From Tenodera sinensis (lineage: Eukaryota; Arthropoda; Insecta; Mantodea; Mantidae): a stretch of DNA of 64,000 nucleotides. This document shows, in pieces, positions 1 to 9,955 of this stretch; within the stretch, counting starts at the first letter, position 1, and every line of letters begins with the position of its first letter. The notes under the pieces were generated by a model. The model was not told the origin of the DNA. It searched no databases and saw only the letters and a list, made by a program, of their open reading frames with translations. A program made the position numbers and the translations under genes. The DNA lies in contig CM060963.1 in NCBI GenBank assembly GCA_030765045.1, forward strand, positions 113,603,735 through 113,667,734. Direction: 5' to 3'.

Positions 1-180
1 TCTCTAATGTGAGACTCCCTTTGTGGTCTAATGGGAGAAATACGAATCAGCTGGAGAATTCAATGTCACCCTGGCAAGTTGTCACAGTAGCTTAATGGTT
101 AGGGCAACCACATGGTAAGCACTGTGGCATTGAATTTTTCAGTTCCGATTCTACCTCTCAAACATTGTATAACTTTGGTT
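1..180 (+). repeat. tRNA-derived SINE, family S (partial at window edge)
   Basis: A tRNA-like body lies on the plus strand, with an A-box-like stretch near 90-105. It is followed by a sequence ending in the family-typical block 'ggcattgaatttttcagttcc' and 'ttctacctctcaaac'. The same body recurs at 24396, 28910, 33797, 34120 and 35630. The B box is mutated here, so this copy is probably not transcribed. The left part is cut by the window edge. Confidence 0.6.
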
Positions 181-185
181 CCTCA

Positions 186-504
186 AAATAAATATGATAA
201 ATTTGCTGAAATTTTCTAAAAAGAACAATTCCAAATTATAAAAAACTGGTATTTATCAATTTAGCTGTTTGGACTGTGAAAGGGTATTTTGGCAAAATCA
301 AATGTCATTTGTAAACCAGAATAAAGGAACATTTTACAAATATTAAATATAAACAGATTGATAAATCAGCTGTGGCGGATCATTTTTGGTCATCTAATCA
401 TGAAATAAATACAGAGGTTAAATTATTAAAACAAATGGACTTAGAGATTTAATGGTTTGGTAAAAGATATTCATTTTGAAAAATAAGGATCATGTAATGA
501 ATTT
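186..504. other. AT-rich intergenic or intronic stretch, no gene seen
   Basis: No coding signal, RNA gene or recognisable repeat end was found. All long reading frames are closed. Confidence 0.5.
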
Positions 505-795
505 TGAAATATGCACGGAGGATTCAGGTTCAGTCCCCGGTACCAGCATGAGGATTTTATTCCCTCTGGGAGGTCTGGCATGGGGTGCACTTAGCCTCGT
601 TAGGTCCCGGGGAGACCAATTGAGGCGCTACTTGATGGAGAAGTAGTGGTCCCAAGTCGAGAAGGCCGTATAACTGGACGGGAGGGCTCGGTGCGCTGAC
701 CACGTCCCACCAATGACACCTGTAGTGGGCAGAGGTGGGGGACACAGGGGGTGGGTAGCAAGCCTTCATGGGCTGTTGCGCTAGGGGTTTAGCTT
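505..795 (+). repeat. GC-rich tRNA-derived SINE of a second family
   Basis: A block of about 290 bp is much richer in G and C than its AT-rich surroundings. A B-box-like 'aggttcagtcc' sits at 526-536, and the block ends in 'gggctgttgcgctagg'. That is the usual make-up of a tRNA-related head plus unrelated body of an insect SINE. No A box is obvious, so the head is probably truncated. The open frame on the minus strand here is not a gene. Confidence 0.5.
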
Positions 796-799
796 TTTA

Positions 800-1435
800 G
801 TTTAGCAAATTGATTCTGCTAACAAATGTTTTTTGTTTTCAGTGGTTGGTAACACAGAAATATTTAGTATTTTGTATTGGTTATGATAGCGACCAGTATA
901 AACAAATGTGGCACCAATGATGCAAATAATTTGAGAAACAGCAGTCTTTAATTGCCTTTGATTTCAAGAACCTGCAGCGAATACTAAGCAAAGCGAAGCT
1001 TAAGTCCCTAAGATAGTTATATTTATTGATTACATTGCTTCACTGCTAATAGCTTCAGCTTTTTTTTTTTTTTTTGTTTTATTATAGAAATTGCTCTTGC
1101 TTGAGATTCATCCTAGCATATGGCATAGCAACATCTGCTTGCACATATGCTACACATTCTTGGAAAACACCCAGGTTTGCACACGTTACTTTACAAACTT
1201 CCATCTTAAGCTACAAAACATTTGCTTTGGCTTTCCACAGCTCGTTACCCATGCTCAATTTCAGTTTTGCATAAAGTTACTTATCATGACTATGAATACT
1301 GGTCTAGTAACTAACTTACTATCTTACTTTCTTGGAAGTGTTGAAAACTGTTGTTATACACAATTAAATTCAAAGATCAGTCAATGACACCTGCTCCCTA
1401 ATATTCACAGCTCAAGATTAGTTAAAAAATACTAG
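800..1435. other. No gene recognised
   Basis: AT-rich sequence with a poly(T) run at about 1062-1079. Two short overlapping frames lack any protein family signature and I treat them as chance. A pyrimidine tract and AG near 842 lack a convincing exon after them. Confidence 0.5.
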
Positions 1436-1830
1436 CTTAGCAAGTATTAGATCTTGCTAAAATACACAATTTGTGTCTGAATAAATTTTCTTGTAGGGTG
1501 AACCATTTCGGAGATATTCCTTGTTATGTGTGTCAGTTTCGGAAAACTTAAAATTTTCTCTGAAATGGAACATTATTGTTCATTTTGTTATATTATGTTA
1601 AGTGTGCAAAGAGAAAGGAATCTCAAAGCTTTAAAAGATTTGACTATCGCATAAAGTCTACTGTATTCTAATATTCCCCTTGCACCTACAAGGAAATAAC
1701 CAATAAGATAATTTGTACAAATGTTTATCTTAACTAACACAAAGAAGATATAGGAATAAGGGTTTGTAAGAATGGTTAGTACAAGAGTAGAGAAAGTCAT
1801 GTGAGTGCAACACATCAGATTTTTGAGATT
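1436..1830 (+). repeat. Dispersed repeat X, copy 1 (partial)
   Basis: Aligns by eye along its whole length with 55405-55790 (same strand) and with the reverse complement of 32455-32825. Shared landmarks are 'gtgaaccattt', 'gagatattccttgttat', 'aactaacacaaagaag' and the terminal 'gtgagtgcaacaca'. No protein is encoded. Only the distal part of the roughly 900-bp repeat seen in copies 2 and 3 is present. Confidence 0.7.
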
Positions 1831-2018
1831 ATGATACACTGGAGTAGGTGGTCTCTATTCATTGTTCTCTGTGGGTTGTTGCATTGTATGCATCTTGGAG
1901 AATTGAAGATGTTGATCTTGAACATGTGGACAGCCAGGCAGTCATGTCCAGTCATCAAGTAAAAAAGAGCTACTGCTGAGCTTCTTGGAAATTCTGGTAT
2001 GGTGTTAGTATTTTCCAA
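1823..2018 (-). pseudogene. I-type LINE open reading frame, C-terminal fragment
   Basis: The minus strand encodes the C-terminal tail typical of the I-superfamily LINEs seen elsewhere in this window: the 'LMTGHDCLAVH' block followed by a Cys-x2-Cys and a 'DHLLQC' His/Cys pair. The equivalent positions in the copies near 22.3, 26.7 and 58.9 kb read FRLxxxHDCLAxHL and then CxxC...HLxxC. Reverse transcriptase and RNase H are absent, so this is a short relic, inactive on its own. It abuts repeat X. Confidence 0.65.
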
Positions 2019-2620
2019 GAGTGTTTTTCATGATTTATTTGCACTTTTTTAATGATAATTATTTTGCCAATGTATATGAATTTCTGAATTTATATATAGT
2101 TTTGCTGTATTCTAAGAAATTTTAGTTGAATTCATTTGTTTTATATTTGTTTCTTCCTTAGTCAGGAAGTCACTTTTTCATTTCCAATAATGCCACAATG
2201 GGCCAGGGTCTATTGGAAACAATTTGTAAAATTAATTATGTGTAGAACCTCTAATATTTTGTTGTTTGATGGGAATGGGGAGACTATTGCCTGAATGGCT
2301 TATCTTGAGTCGTTTAAAATTACTGTTTTTTGGAAGGTATTTATGTGGCACAACAATTGAATCAAGGAAGTTCTTATGCCTTCTGTAGTCTATCTCACCC
2401 TTAGATGACAGTACATCTTAAATGGGGTACAACATTGCAACATATACTATATGTGTGCCTCGAAGTTTGTTGCTCAGCTGTGACTTGTGATTGACACAAA
2501 TGAAACTGAAGAAAGTGCGCTATTGTTTATTCCTCTCCGTCTGATGTTTTACACCCTCCTTCAAATGTGATTTTGTTCCTGTGAAAATAAACAAAATTAT
2601 GTTAAGTAGCATCAACAATA
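2019..2620. other. No gene recognised
   Basis: AT-rich sequence without a coding signal or recognisable element ends. Confidence 0.4.
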
Positions 2621-2621
2621 C

Positions 2622-2910
2622 ATTAACAGTATTAATGCACTAAATGAAGTAATTATGACCATAGTTTCAATAAGTAAACCTGTTAAACCTCTGTACATTA
2701 TACTAACGCATCAAACAGAGCAATAATCATTATACTTTCAATAAGTAAATCTGTTAAACCACTCTATATTATATTAACACATCAAACAGAACAATAATGA
2801 TCATAGCTTCAATAAGTAAACCTGTTAAATCTCTGTATATTATATTAACGCATCAGAGGAATTATGATCATACTTTCAATAAGTACACCTGTTAAATCTA
2901 TATATATATA
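2622..2910. repeat. Tandem repeat, about four units of 67-71 bp
   Basis: The motif 'caataagta(a/c)acctgtta' recurs at about 2670, 2741, 2812 and 2879, giving spacings of 71, 71 and 67 bp. Each unit also carries 'attaacgcatcaaacagag' or a variant. The array ends in a short (TA)n run at about 2898-2912. Units differ at several positions, so it is an old minisatellite. Confidence 0.8.
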
Positions 2911-2951
2911 TATTAGAAACCTTATGAGTAGCTTACGTAACATACAACACC

Positions 2952-3170
2952 CTACATAACAGTATCTAAAGAATGAACAATTTGCCGCACTCCGCTGTGC
3001 ACTATTCCATTCTGTTGTGTTAACCTAACTTTTTTGTTTTCCCATTCTTTTTGCTTTCTTTTTCGATGGCATGCAGGTCCTTTCATTAGTTCATTTTTAA
3101 TCCTATGCACTACTGTTTCTGAACACTGGATGGCCTTAGCTGTTTCTTTTACTGCCTTACTAACACTCAT
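2952..3170 (-). pseudogene. Possible N-terminal HTH fragment of a DDE transposase
   Basis: A 72-residue frame starts with a segment that looks like a helix-turn-helix ('KAVKETAKAIQCSETVVHRI'), followed by a Lys/Arg-rich stretch. This layout matches the N-terminus of the DDE gene near 34.9-35.2 kb (predicted HTH, then basic 'PGKRR'). Nothing downstream resembles a catalytic core. The identity rests on pattern alone. Confidence 0.35.
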
Positions 3171-4650
3171 TTTACTTGAAAAATAATTAATCTAACACAT
3201 TCATAATTATTTGGCATTCCTTACTTCTTAACTTGCCAATATATCGTCATTTCCTGGCTTCCCCTTCCATAATTACAAATATTTACGGAAAATGTTAAAT
3301 AAAGAACACAATAATGCTACACAGGCTCCACATTGCATACACACAAACACAACTTCTTTGGAACTGTTATTGCTGCTCCTTATACGGCCTTCTCTGTCAC
3401 GCGCATTTTGACAGAATAGATGAATACCTTTTGTTTGCCTTACACGATAAAAGAAAGAGGTTACAGGCTTCTGGTTTATTTTAAAAACTGCCTTCAACCC
3501 TCCTCAACATTTGCTCTTGCTTGGTCCCCAATGTAAACTCAATAACAAAAAAGTTTCCCACTATGTAACTTCTGTAGTGCACAGGTATAAAATTTTCAGA
3601 AATAATCTAATTTAAAAAATTTTAACACTTAACTGAGTAAATATAGTGAGCTTAAAGTAAGCAGGTAGTAGCACTATAGTTTACTCTAGCTAAGAAAAAA
3701 TATAGACGTATTCTAGCAGCTAGTTTGTTAGTGCGTGATGAGTATGGAAACAACAAATATCAGACTTTTATTGAAAAAAAAAAAACATTTTCTGTGGAAA
3801 TATGGGCCTATAGAAATGTATAGTGATTCTAAAGAGGATATAACCTGGTAGAGAAAAAAATGCTGCCTAGGATAATGTGTTCAATCTATAACTAAATATT
3901 TACAGCATGCTATTAGGAAACTGGCAACAGTGCAAGAGAGGAAAAGGATGAAGCTAATGGCAACTTATATGCACTAGATAGAGACAAATATACCTGATTA
4001 ACTCCATACTGTCATCTAAGGGTGAAACAGACTTTGGTTCTCCATCACAATGAGATGTGAGAGTTCCCAGAGAAATGAAAAAGGTGAAAAGCTTGCAGTA
4101 TATGCCAGCACCTGCTTGGCCTTTTCTATCAGTTACGGATTCCTCTGTTTAAATGTGAAGCCACTCACATTCTGGGTAACAGGAATGGATTGATTCTAAA
4201 GCGGTCATTTTCAGAATTTTACTATCTACACATTTTTTTGAGTGTATATATTCCAACATTGCCTAAGGGCAAACATTATTAATAAGGGGAAGAGCCAGCA
4301 ATTCTTTCTTAGAAGGCTTGAAGGAATCAACTTGGATGTTTGCCCAGTGTCCAGTCCCTCAGCTTCCCATGGTGCAGCTGTTCATACATATGTTTAACAT
4401 GCACAATGAAAGGGACGGGCTACTCATCAAATAGCACTGATCACCTTGATAAGTTAATGACCACATTTGGTATATCTTTTATCTATCCATACCAAATTCC
4501 TTCTTTCCTATCCAGCATACTAGCTGAACTCTTGTTTTCTTTGATCCCGATGTTGGTGCGTTTGAGCCAATCTTAGCCAAAAGATTTCATTTCCTCTGTT
4601 TCTTTACTTCTCACTCTTCTTTTATTACTTAGTGCTGTACTGCTAAGACA
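3171..4650. other. No gene recognised
   Basis: Several short frames on both strands lack family signatures. No consistent exon set or repeat boundary was found. Confidence 0.4.
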
Positions 4651-4654
4651 CTCA

Positions 4655-5045
4655 CAGTATCCCTCTATGTCCAATGAGGGAAAGGCTGATGATGTGCAGT
4701 GAGAGACTAACAACAGATGTGGTCCTCCATTCCAATTGGGGGTTGTGTATGGTGATGTAACTGCCAAAACTTAAAAATTGGTGCTAGTTTAGAATGGTTA
4801 CAATTTTTGCTCTACTTACATAAATACTACATACAAAATGTACATAAAACCTATCCTTCTTTATGGTAATGAAGCTACAATTACAGCTAGCCAAACAAAA
4901 CTCAACCACTTAGAATACAAAAATCAGTCCTCAGGCTTATTTAAGGGGGGAGAGGGGTAAAACCAACACCTTTAACAGCTCTTCAAGTAGCTACTCAAAA
5001 TATGCCACTACAATATGAAAGAGAAAAACAAAGTCTACAAATGTA
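4655..5045 (+). mobile_element. Internally deleted I-type LINE copy
   Basis: 4655-4800 matches the 5' untranslated region of the LINE copies at 21.1 kb and 47.3 kb ('gtggtcctcc', a G-rich block, 'gatgtaactgcca', 'ggttac'). It is followed directly at about 4840-5045 by reverse-transcriptase C-terminal coding sequence: a 'KPILLYG' motif, then a Leu-Glu pair and 'TPLTALQ', which the copy at 25.6 kb also shows. Endonuclease and the RT catalytic core are missing. This is a dead, end-joined derivative. Confidence 0.6.
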
Positions 5046-5590
5046 AGTGTATCAAATTTAATGCTGACAGAGATAGTTACAGCAGAGACAGTTAGTGCTA
5101 AAGTGATTTAACTGTAGCTTAATCATTTCCTATATTTCATGTATGACCATTCTTGCTCCTAAATAATCTTACATTTGAACGAGGCCTCATATCTAAACAA
5201 CACAAATTCCAAGAAATGTGTCAACTAATGTATGGCACAATTGGACTGCATGCAAATTCATTTGCACCTAATACAAAGTTAATTATATGTAATTTATGTA
5301 TGACAGCTGTTCATTAACATGCAGTGGTGCATGTCAGCAGAACTAATCACTTGTAGTGAGGTATGCAGCAACTGTTTCAATTCTTCCATTTCAATATTTG
5401 ATATAAATATGTATCTTGTGATATAATCATGTCAGTTTTTGTTTGGGTGCCAATTTGTGTTGCAATTGACCATATTCTGTAAACATTGTTGCCAATGGTT
5501 GATGCTTATTGAGATAATATTCTCATAAAAAGTTTTGGCATTTACAATGTGAACAATAACTTTTTAGCATCTTTGTGATGCTTTATGTAG
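5046..5590. other. No gene recognised
   Basis: AT-rich sequence without family signatures. Confidence 0.4.
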
Positions 5591-5592
5591 TA

Positions 5593-6865
5593 CAGTGCAT
5601 TCATGGTTTTGCTGGACCACCCCACAATGGCACCAGACCAGGTGAGGGCCGGCACACTCTCCACCACTCTCTGCCTAAAGGACCAGCAAGTGACAGGTAG
5701 AAAACATTAATTACTGTACTCACTTACACTAAACTTACCTGCATCACAACAGATGTTGAAATTGATGACCTTGAACATGAATACATTCCCTATATCTCTG
5801 AAATCAATTCTGGTTTACTCACAAGAGTTCATGTCGTCTGATTGCCTGTATTTCTCTTGTGACACTGTCCTTCAATTCTTGTAACATGCAGATTTTATGC
5901 TTGCACTTTATTCTTTGAACTTCCCCATAAATAAAAATTGCATGGAGATAGATCAGGGGAACAAGATGGCCACAATTCTCGACTAATTATTCTGTCACCA
6001 TATTTTGTCCCCCAATTCATACCTAGAATTTACAGCAGTATGTGATGTAGCTGAATCCTGCTGAAACCAGTAACACAATCTTTTATTTCTTGTTAGTTAT
6101 GGAAAAAATTATTTAAAATAGAATTTACACTAACGTGTGAATCAACTGTTGTGTCATAAAATATGGGACTGATAATTCTACATACACTCACTGTGCACAA
6201 ATCTCAATTTTTGTAGCATGATAACAAACTTCATGAATAATATGGTGATTTTCTGTAGCCCAATATCAATTGTTCTGAGTATAAATGTGACCTTGAAGAT
6301 AAAACCACACATCATCAGTGAAGAACATTAAAAGTGGGTCCACTTGTTCATTATGAATGGACTGCAAAAACCATTTGCAATAATTAACACAACTTACAGG
6401 ATCTTGCAATTGTAAAGCATGAACTATAGTTACCTTGTATGGCTAAAGCTTCAGAAGTTTTGTTGCCACAAAAGCTGATGTCTTGGAAATGTTAACCTCT
6501 TGTGCTAAACACCTCAGTGGTTTTTATTTATGGGGAATGTTAAAGAATAAAGTATACACATCAAATCTGCACATGTTACAAGAATTGAAGAACAATATCA
6601 TGAGAGAAATGCAGACAATCAGTCAACATGAACTTTTGCGAGTGAATCAGAATTGTTTTCGGAGATATAGGGAATGTGTTTGCATTGAAGATCATCAATT
6701 TCAATATCTGTTGCAGCAGGTAAGCCTAATGTAAGTTAGTACTGTAGTTAGTGTTCTATACCCGTTACTTTCTGATCCTTAGGCGCAACTATGACGGAGA
6801 GTGTGCCGACCCTCGCTCAGTCTGGTACCATCATGGGGCAGTCTGGCTGAGCTACGAATGCACTA
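5593..6865 (-). mobile_element. Degenerate mariner-like transposon with long inverted arms
   Basis: The left end 'CAGTGCATTC' at 5593 and its complement at 6856-6865 are each flanked by TA, the mariner target duplication. The arms match as an imperfect inverted repeat for about 350 bp on each side (5593-5945 and 6510-6865), far longer than ordinary mariner termini. The centre encodes a broken transposase on the minus strand: an 'FTDD' motif near 6315, a 'GPIF' segment near 6170, and an 'RELWPSCSPDLSP' block near 5965 equivalent to the third catalytic Asp region. Stops and frameshifts interrupt it. The parts resemble the DUF4817/mariner class common in insects. It is inactive. Confidence 0.7.
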
Positions 6866-6995
6866 TATAATTAACTCTTCTAATGATAAAGAAGAATTTG
6901 TAATTGATGCAATATCTATTGTGTTTGTGCTATAGATACAACAACTCAACAACAATAGGTCAAGTATAAAAACAGAACGGATACCTATTCTATTA

Positions 6996-6999
6996 GTAT
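6996..6999. repeat. Target site duplication (GTAT), left
   Basis: GTAT directly precedes the 5' LTR and recurs at 13168-13171 directly after the 3' LTR. A 4-bp duplication is usual for Gypsy-type integrases. Confidence 0.9.
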
Positions 7000-7770
7000 T
7001 GATACCGAAATTTAGATTTCCAATCGAATGGGCTTGATAAAGACACGTTTTAATTTAAGTGCCGGATGTGAGATTTGCGATAAGTGTTAAGTAATAACAT
7101 AAATAGATAATAGAGCAGGAAGTGTTGTAAGGTGAGCAAGATATGAGTAAATAATAGTCGTTAAATTTGTAGGATAAACGCATTATTGGTTTGAAATTAA
7201 CGAGTCATGACGTCATACTACCTAGTTTAAATACACGTTCGAAAGTCAGGTCTGAAAACCGTAAAAGTCGCGCGATATATTTAATAAAATATAAAGTAAA
7301 CATCGTTTAATCCTAAAAAGGTAATTATATATTCGAAATTCATAAAAGAACATGTTATAATAGAAAGGGACATTTCTAAATTGCGGGAAAAGGAAATAGC
7401 ATTTTGGATACGAGGCTTTCTTGGATGACGTCATGACATTCAAATTGGAGAGAACGGTTTTCTAGCGTGGGGACGCCAGAAAGCGTCACCACCCACCCAG
7501 ACCAGCACTGCAAGTTATGCTGTGCAGACGTGAGTGCGATTCCTCTACATATAGAATCGGCATAACTCCCGAAAGTATCTAAGGTGTAATAAACAATATA
7601 CAAAGGTTTTCTTGGGTATTCTATAAAACACCTGCGCGTACCCGAGATAAATAAAGAGATCTCAACCTGAGCTAGCCGGAACGAACCAAATCAAAGGGCA
7701 ACACCACGTCACCAACGACATTTACGCATCAAATGGCGATCCAACGAGGACACAACGACATTCCGCCACA
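7000..7770 (+). repeat. 5' LTR of a Gypsy-type retrotransposon
   Basis: This 771-bp repeat begins TGATACC and ends CCGCCACA. The copy at 12397-13167 has the same length and differs at only about six positions by eye. It contains a TATAAAA at about 7622 and an AATAAA at 7650-7655, a plausible U3 promoter and R polyadenylation signal. Near its 3' end (7731-7746) is a sequence resembling the primer-binding site that lies just outside it. Confidence 0.95.
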
Positions 7771-7772
7771 AA

Positions 7773-7791
7773 TGGCGACCCAACGTGTGGC
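7773..7791 (+). promoter_or_regulatory. Primer-binding site, tRNA-Lys-like
   Basis: TGGCGACCCAACGTGTGGC starts 2 bp after the LTR. It resembles the complement of a tRNA-Lys 3' end except for one extra A and one G-to-T change. A second, imperfect copy lies 77 bp downstream. Confidence 0.6.
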
Positions 7792-7930
7792 GTCGAGAGA
7801 ATAGACCAACCCCAAGACGACCAAGCCAGCATAGAACCAGCAAACAAGAAGGTGACCCAACGTGTGGCGTCGAGAAAATAGACCAACTCCAAGACGACCA
7901 AGCCAGCATCGAACCAGCAAACAAGAAGGT
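7777..7930 (+). repeat. 77-bp tandem duplication in the retrotransposon leader
   Basis: Two near-identical 77-bp units (7777-7853 and 7854-7930) carry the 3' part of the primer-binding site and the adjoining leader. The start of a third, diverged unit follows at about 7931. Confidence 0.85.
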
Positions 7931-8044
7931 GCCCAGCGTGTCAACATCTGTGAAACGTGTAGTGAACAAGTTTAAGTGCAGTTAAAAAAAAAAAAAATAG
8001 TGAAAATATTGGTGAGTAGAAAAACACATGTAGATAGCTTAGAA

Positions 8045-8773
8045 ATGGAAGACAGTGATAGCGATTTTCTAGGTTTTGAGAGTCCGGAAATTGAGAAAAG
8101 TGTAGTTAGGATGGAAGAATATAATCAAAATATAATCAGTAGCAGAATATGCCAAGAAGTAGAAGATCAGAACGTTAGAGAAACACCTAGAGGTAGCTCA
8201 GAAATGTTTAGTAGTAATTCAGAAAGGCCAGCAATTATGTCAGAAATAGAGAATATGTTTCAAAAGATAATGAAAAAGATGAGTACAGAGTTAAGTCAAA
8301 AGATAGATGAAACTAGTAAAGAATTAAGAACAGAGTTAGGACAGAAATTAGAGAAGGGACAACAGGAATTGGGAATGCAATTGGAAAATCAGAAGAGAGC
8401 TTTAGAAACCTTTAGGGAAGAAGTTAGGGAGGAAATTAATAAAGTCAGTAGTGAAGTAAAAGAAAATAGAGAACAGGTTAAGGGAGAATTAGAGACAATA
8501 AGGCAAGAAGTAAAGAATTCTGAAAAGAAATTAGGTCAACAAGTTAGTGAAAAATTAGATAAAGAAAGGGAAAGAGTAACATATAAATTAGACAAACAAA
8601 GGGAAGAGGTAGTACAAAGGTTAGATAAAGACAGGGAAGAAATTAGAGAAGAGCTACAGGGGTGTAAAGTTAGAATGGAAAGATCTGATGTAGAAAGTGC
8701 AAGGCAGGCTAGAAATTTGGAGGATGTTACAGACCAAATAAAAGGGGTAGTAACAGAAATTACCCAGGTGTAA
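8045..8773 (+). CDS. gag: Gag, N-terminal coiled-coil part
   Basis: This frame holds an acidic N-terminus (MEDSDSDFLGF) followed by a long heptad-rich coiled coil of Lys, Glu, Gln and Leu, with repeated 'LxxExxxxREE' blocks over roughly residues 70-230. The frame is open from 7976, but the ATG at 8045 avoids the poly-lysine encoded by a 13-A run and begins at a natural acidic start. The stop at 8771-8773 is followed in another frame by sequence that stays open into the next gag part, so one frameshift probably splits a single Gag of about 580 residues. Gag assembles the particle in the cytoplasm. An alternative is a separate small protein preceding Gag. Confidence 0.7.
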   Translation: MEDSDSDFLGFESPEIEKSVVRMEEYNQNIISSRICQEVEDQNVRETPRGSSEMFSSNSERPAIMSEIENMFQKIMKKMSTELSQKIDETSKELRTELGQKLEKGQQELGMQLENQKRALETFREEVREEINKVSSEVKENREQVKGELETIRQEVKNSEKKLGQQVSEKLDKERERVTYKLDKQREEVVQRLDKDREEIREELQGCKVRMERSDVESARQARNLEDVTDQIKGVVTEITQV

Positions 8774-8840
8774 TCACAACAATCTTAGTAATGAAGTTGC
8801 AAGAAACGAGGCAATACCAGGTGTATCAGCTGACATTTCG

Positions 8841-9788
8841 ATGCAAAATAGAGGTAACAGTAATTCCCATTCTGATCTCAGAAATAGTGCAGGGACAGGT
8901 GACAATTCAAATTTACATTGGCCTAACCATGTCTTAAATGAAATGACACCTCCAGTTTTTGAAAATGAAGACTCACATGATCCTAAAGCCTGTTTAGAAG
9001 GGTTACAAGAGTACTTCACGGTGAAACGTATACCGGAGGAGTACAAGATGGTGATAGTAAGAAAATGCCTAAAGGGTAATGCTGCCAATTGGCTAGGCCT
9101 TTCTATGGGTCACAATAATGATTACAGGACCTTTAGGAACATCTTTTTAACCAGATATTGGGGAGCTAGTAGGCAGGCTAATATTAGAGTTGAATTAAGC
9201 AATGGAAAGTTTAATCCTAGATCGGAGGAATCGATGGTCAACTATTTTATGAGAATAGCGAGAAAATCGAAGATGTTGGATCCTCCCTTAGATGAAAAAG
9301 ATCTAATAAATATAGTTACTCCACATTTTCCGGAAACGCTTCAACACTACCTAATCATAGCCCGACCCGATAGCATTGCAGCTATGATCGAATTATTATC
9401 AGCCTTAGAAGTCAATAAGCCAAAACACGCATTTGGAAATAAATATGAAGGAAAAGAAACTGTAAATTCTTTCGGGCAAGGGGCACAGTATTATCAGAAT
9501 AGAAGTGAGATTAGGGAAAGATATAAAGGACCAGTACCAAGGATGGAATCATTCCGGTGGGAAAATCAAGGTAGATATAACCAGGAAGGGCATCACCAAA
9601 ATAGAAATGGTAATCTACGGGGAAGAAATATAAGGGTGAATTATATGAATACAAATAGATTTGATCGAGGTAGACGGAGTCGTTATTTTGGACATAGTAG
9701 AAATTCAAATGATGGGTATTGGACAAACGGAGATAATGAGTTTAGACCGAGGTCACCAAGACAGGGAGAAAGGTATTCTAATGGATGA
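8841..9788 (+). CDS. gag: Gag, capsid-like part
   Basis: The 315-residue product carries a retrotransposon-gag domain: 'FENEDSHDPKACLEGLQEYF' (about residues 35-54), 'YKMVIVRKCLKGNAANW' and 'FRNIFLTRYW', then 'YFMRIARKSKMLDPPL'. The C-terminus is rich in Arg, Asn, Gly and Tyr, an RNA-binding-like tail without a Cys-His knuckle. The frame is open upstream of the ATG to at least 8769, which supports fusion with the coiled-coil part. It lies between the leader and pol, as expected. Confidence 0.85.
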   Translation: MQNRGNSNSHSDLRNSAGTGDNSNLHWPNHVLNEMTPPVFENEDSHDPKACLEGLQEYFTVKRIPEEYKMVIVRKCLKGNAANWLGLSMGHNNDYRTFRNIFLTRYWGASRQANIRVELSNGKFNPRSEESMVNYFMRIARKSKMLDPPLDEKDLINIVTPHFPETLQHYLIIARPDSIAAMIELLSALEVNKPKHAFGNKYEGKETVNSFGQGAQYYQNRSEIRERYKGPVPRMESFRWENQGRYNQEGHHQNRNGNLRGRNIRVNYMNTNRFDRGRRSRYFGHSRNSNDGYWTNGDNEFRPRSPRQGERYSNG

Positions 9789-9955
9789 AATTCCCCCGAA
9801 AATGCGGAAATGGTTGAGGCCATTAACACGGTCAAAAACATGGTAGGAAGTAACCCCGATTTAATGCAGGAAAACAGAAGTAACAATTCGGGAAATTGTA
9901 CAGGAGCAATACCTAAAAATCAGGGAAACGCCAGACCCGGTCAAACGCGCCTTCA

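Noticed and set aside
557..769. 70-residue minus-strand frame rich in Pro and Cys
   Set aside because: Lies in a GC-rich SINE; no homology signature or splice context.
2625..2910. CRISPR-like array
   Set aside because: Whole 71-bp units repeat without conserved-repeat/unique-spacer structure, and the DNA is eukaryotic.
7246..7603. Minus-strand frames in the LTR and their copies at 12658-13000
   Set aside because: Duplicated only because the LTR is duplicated; no protein family match.
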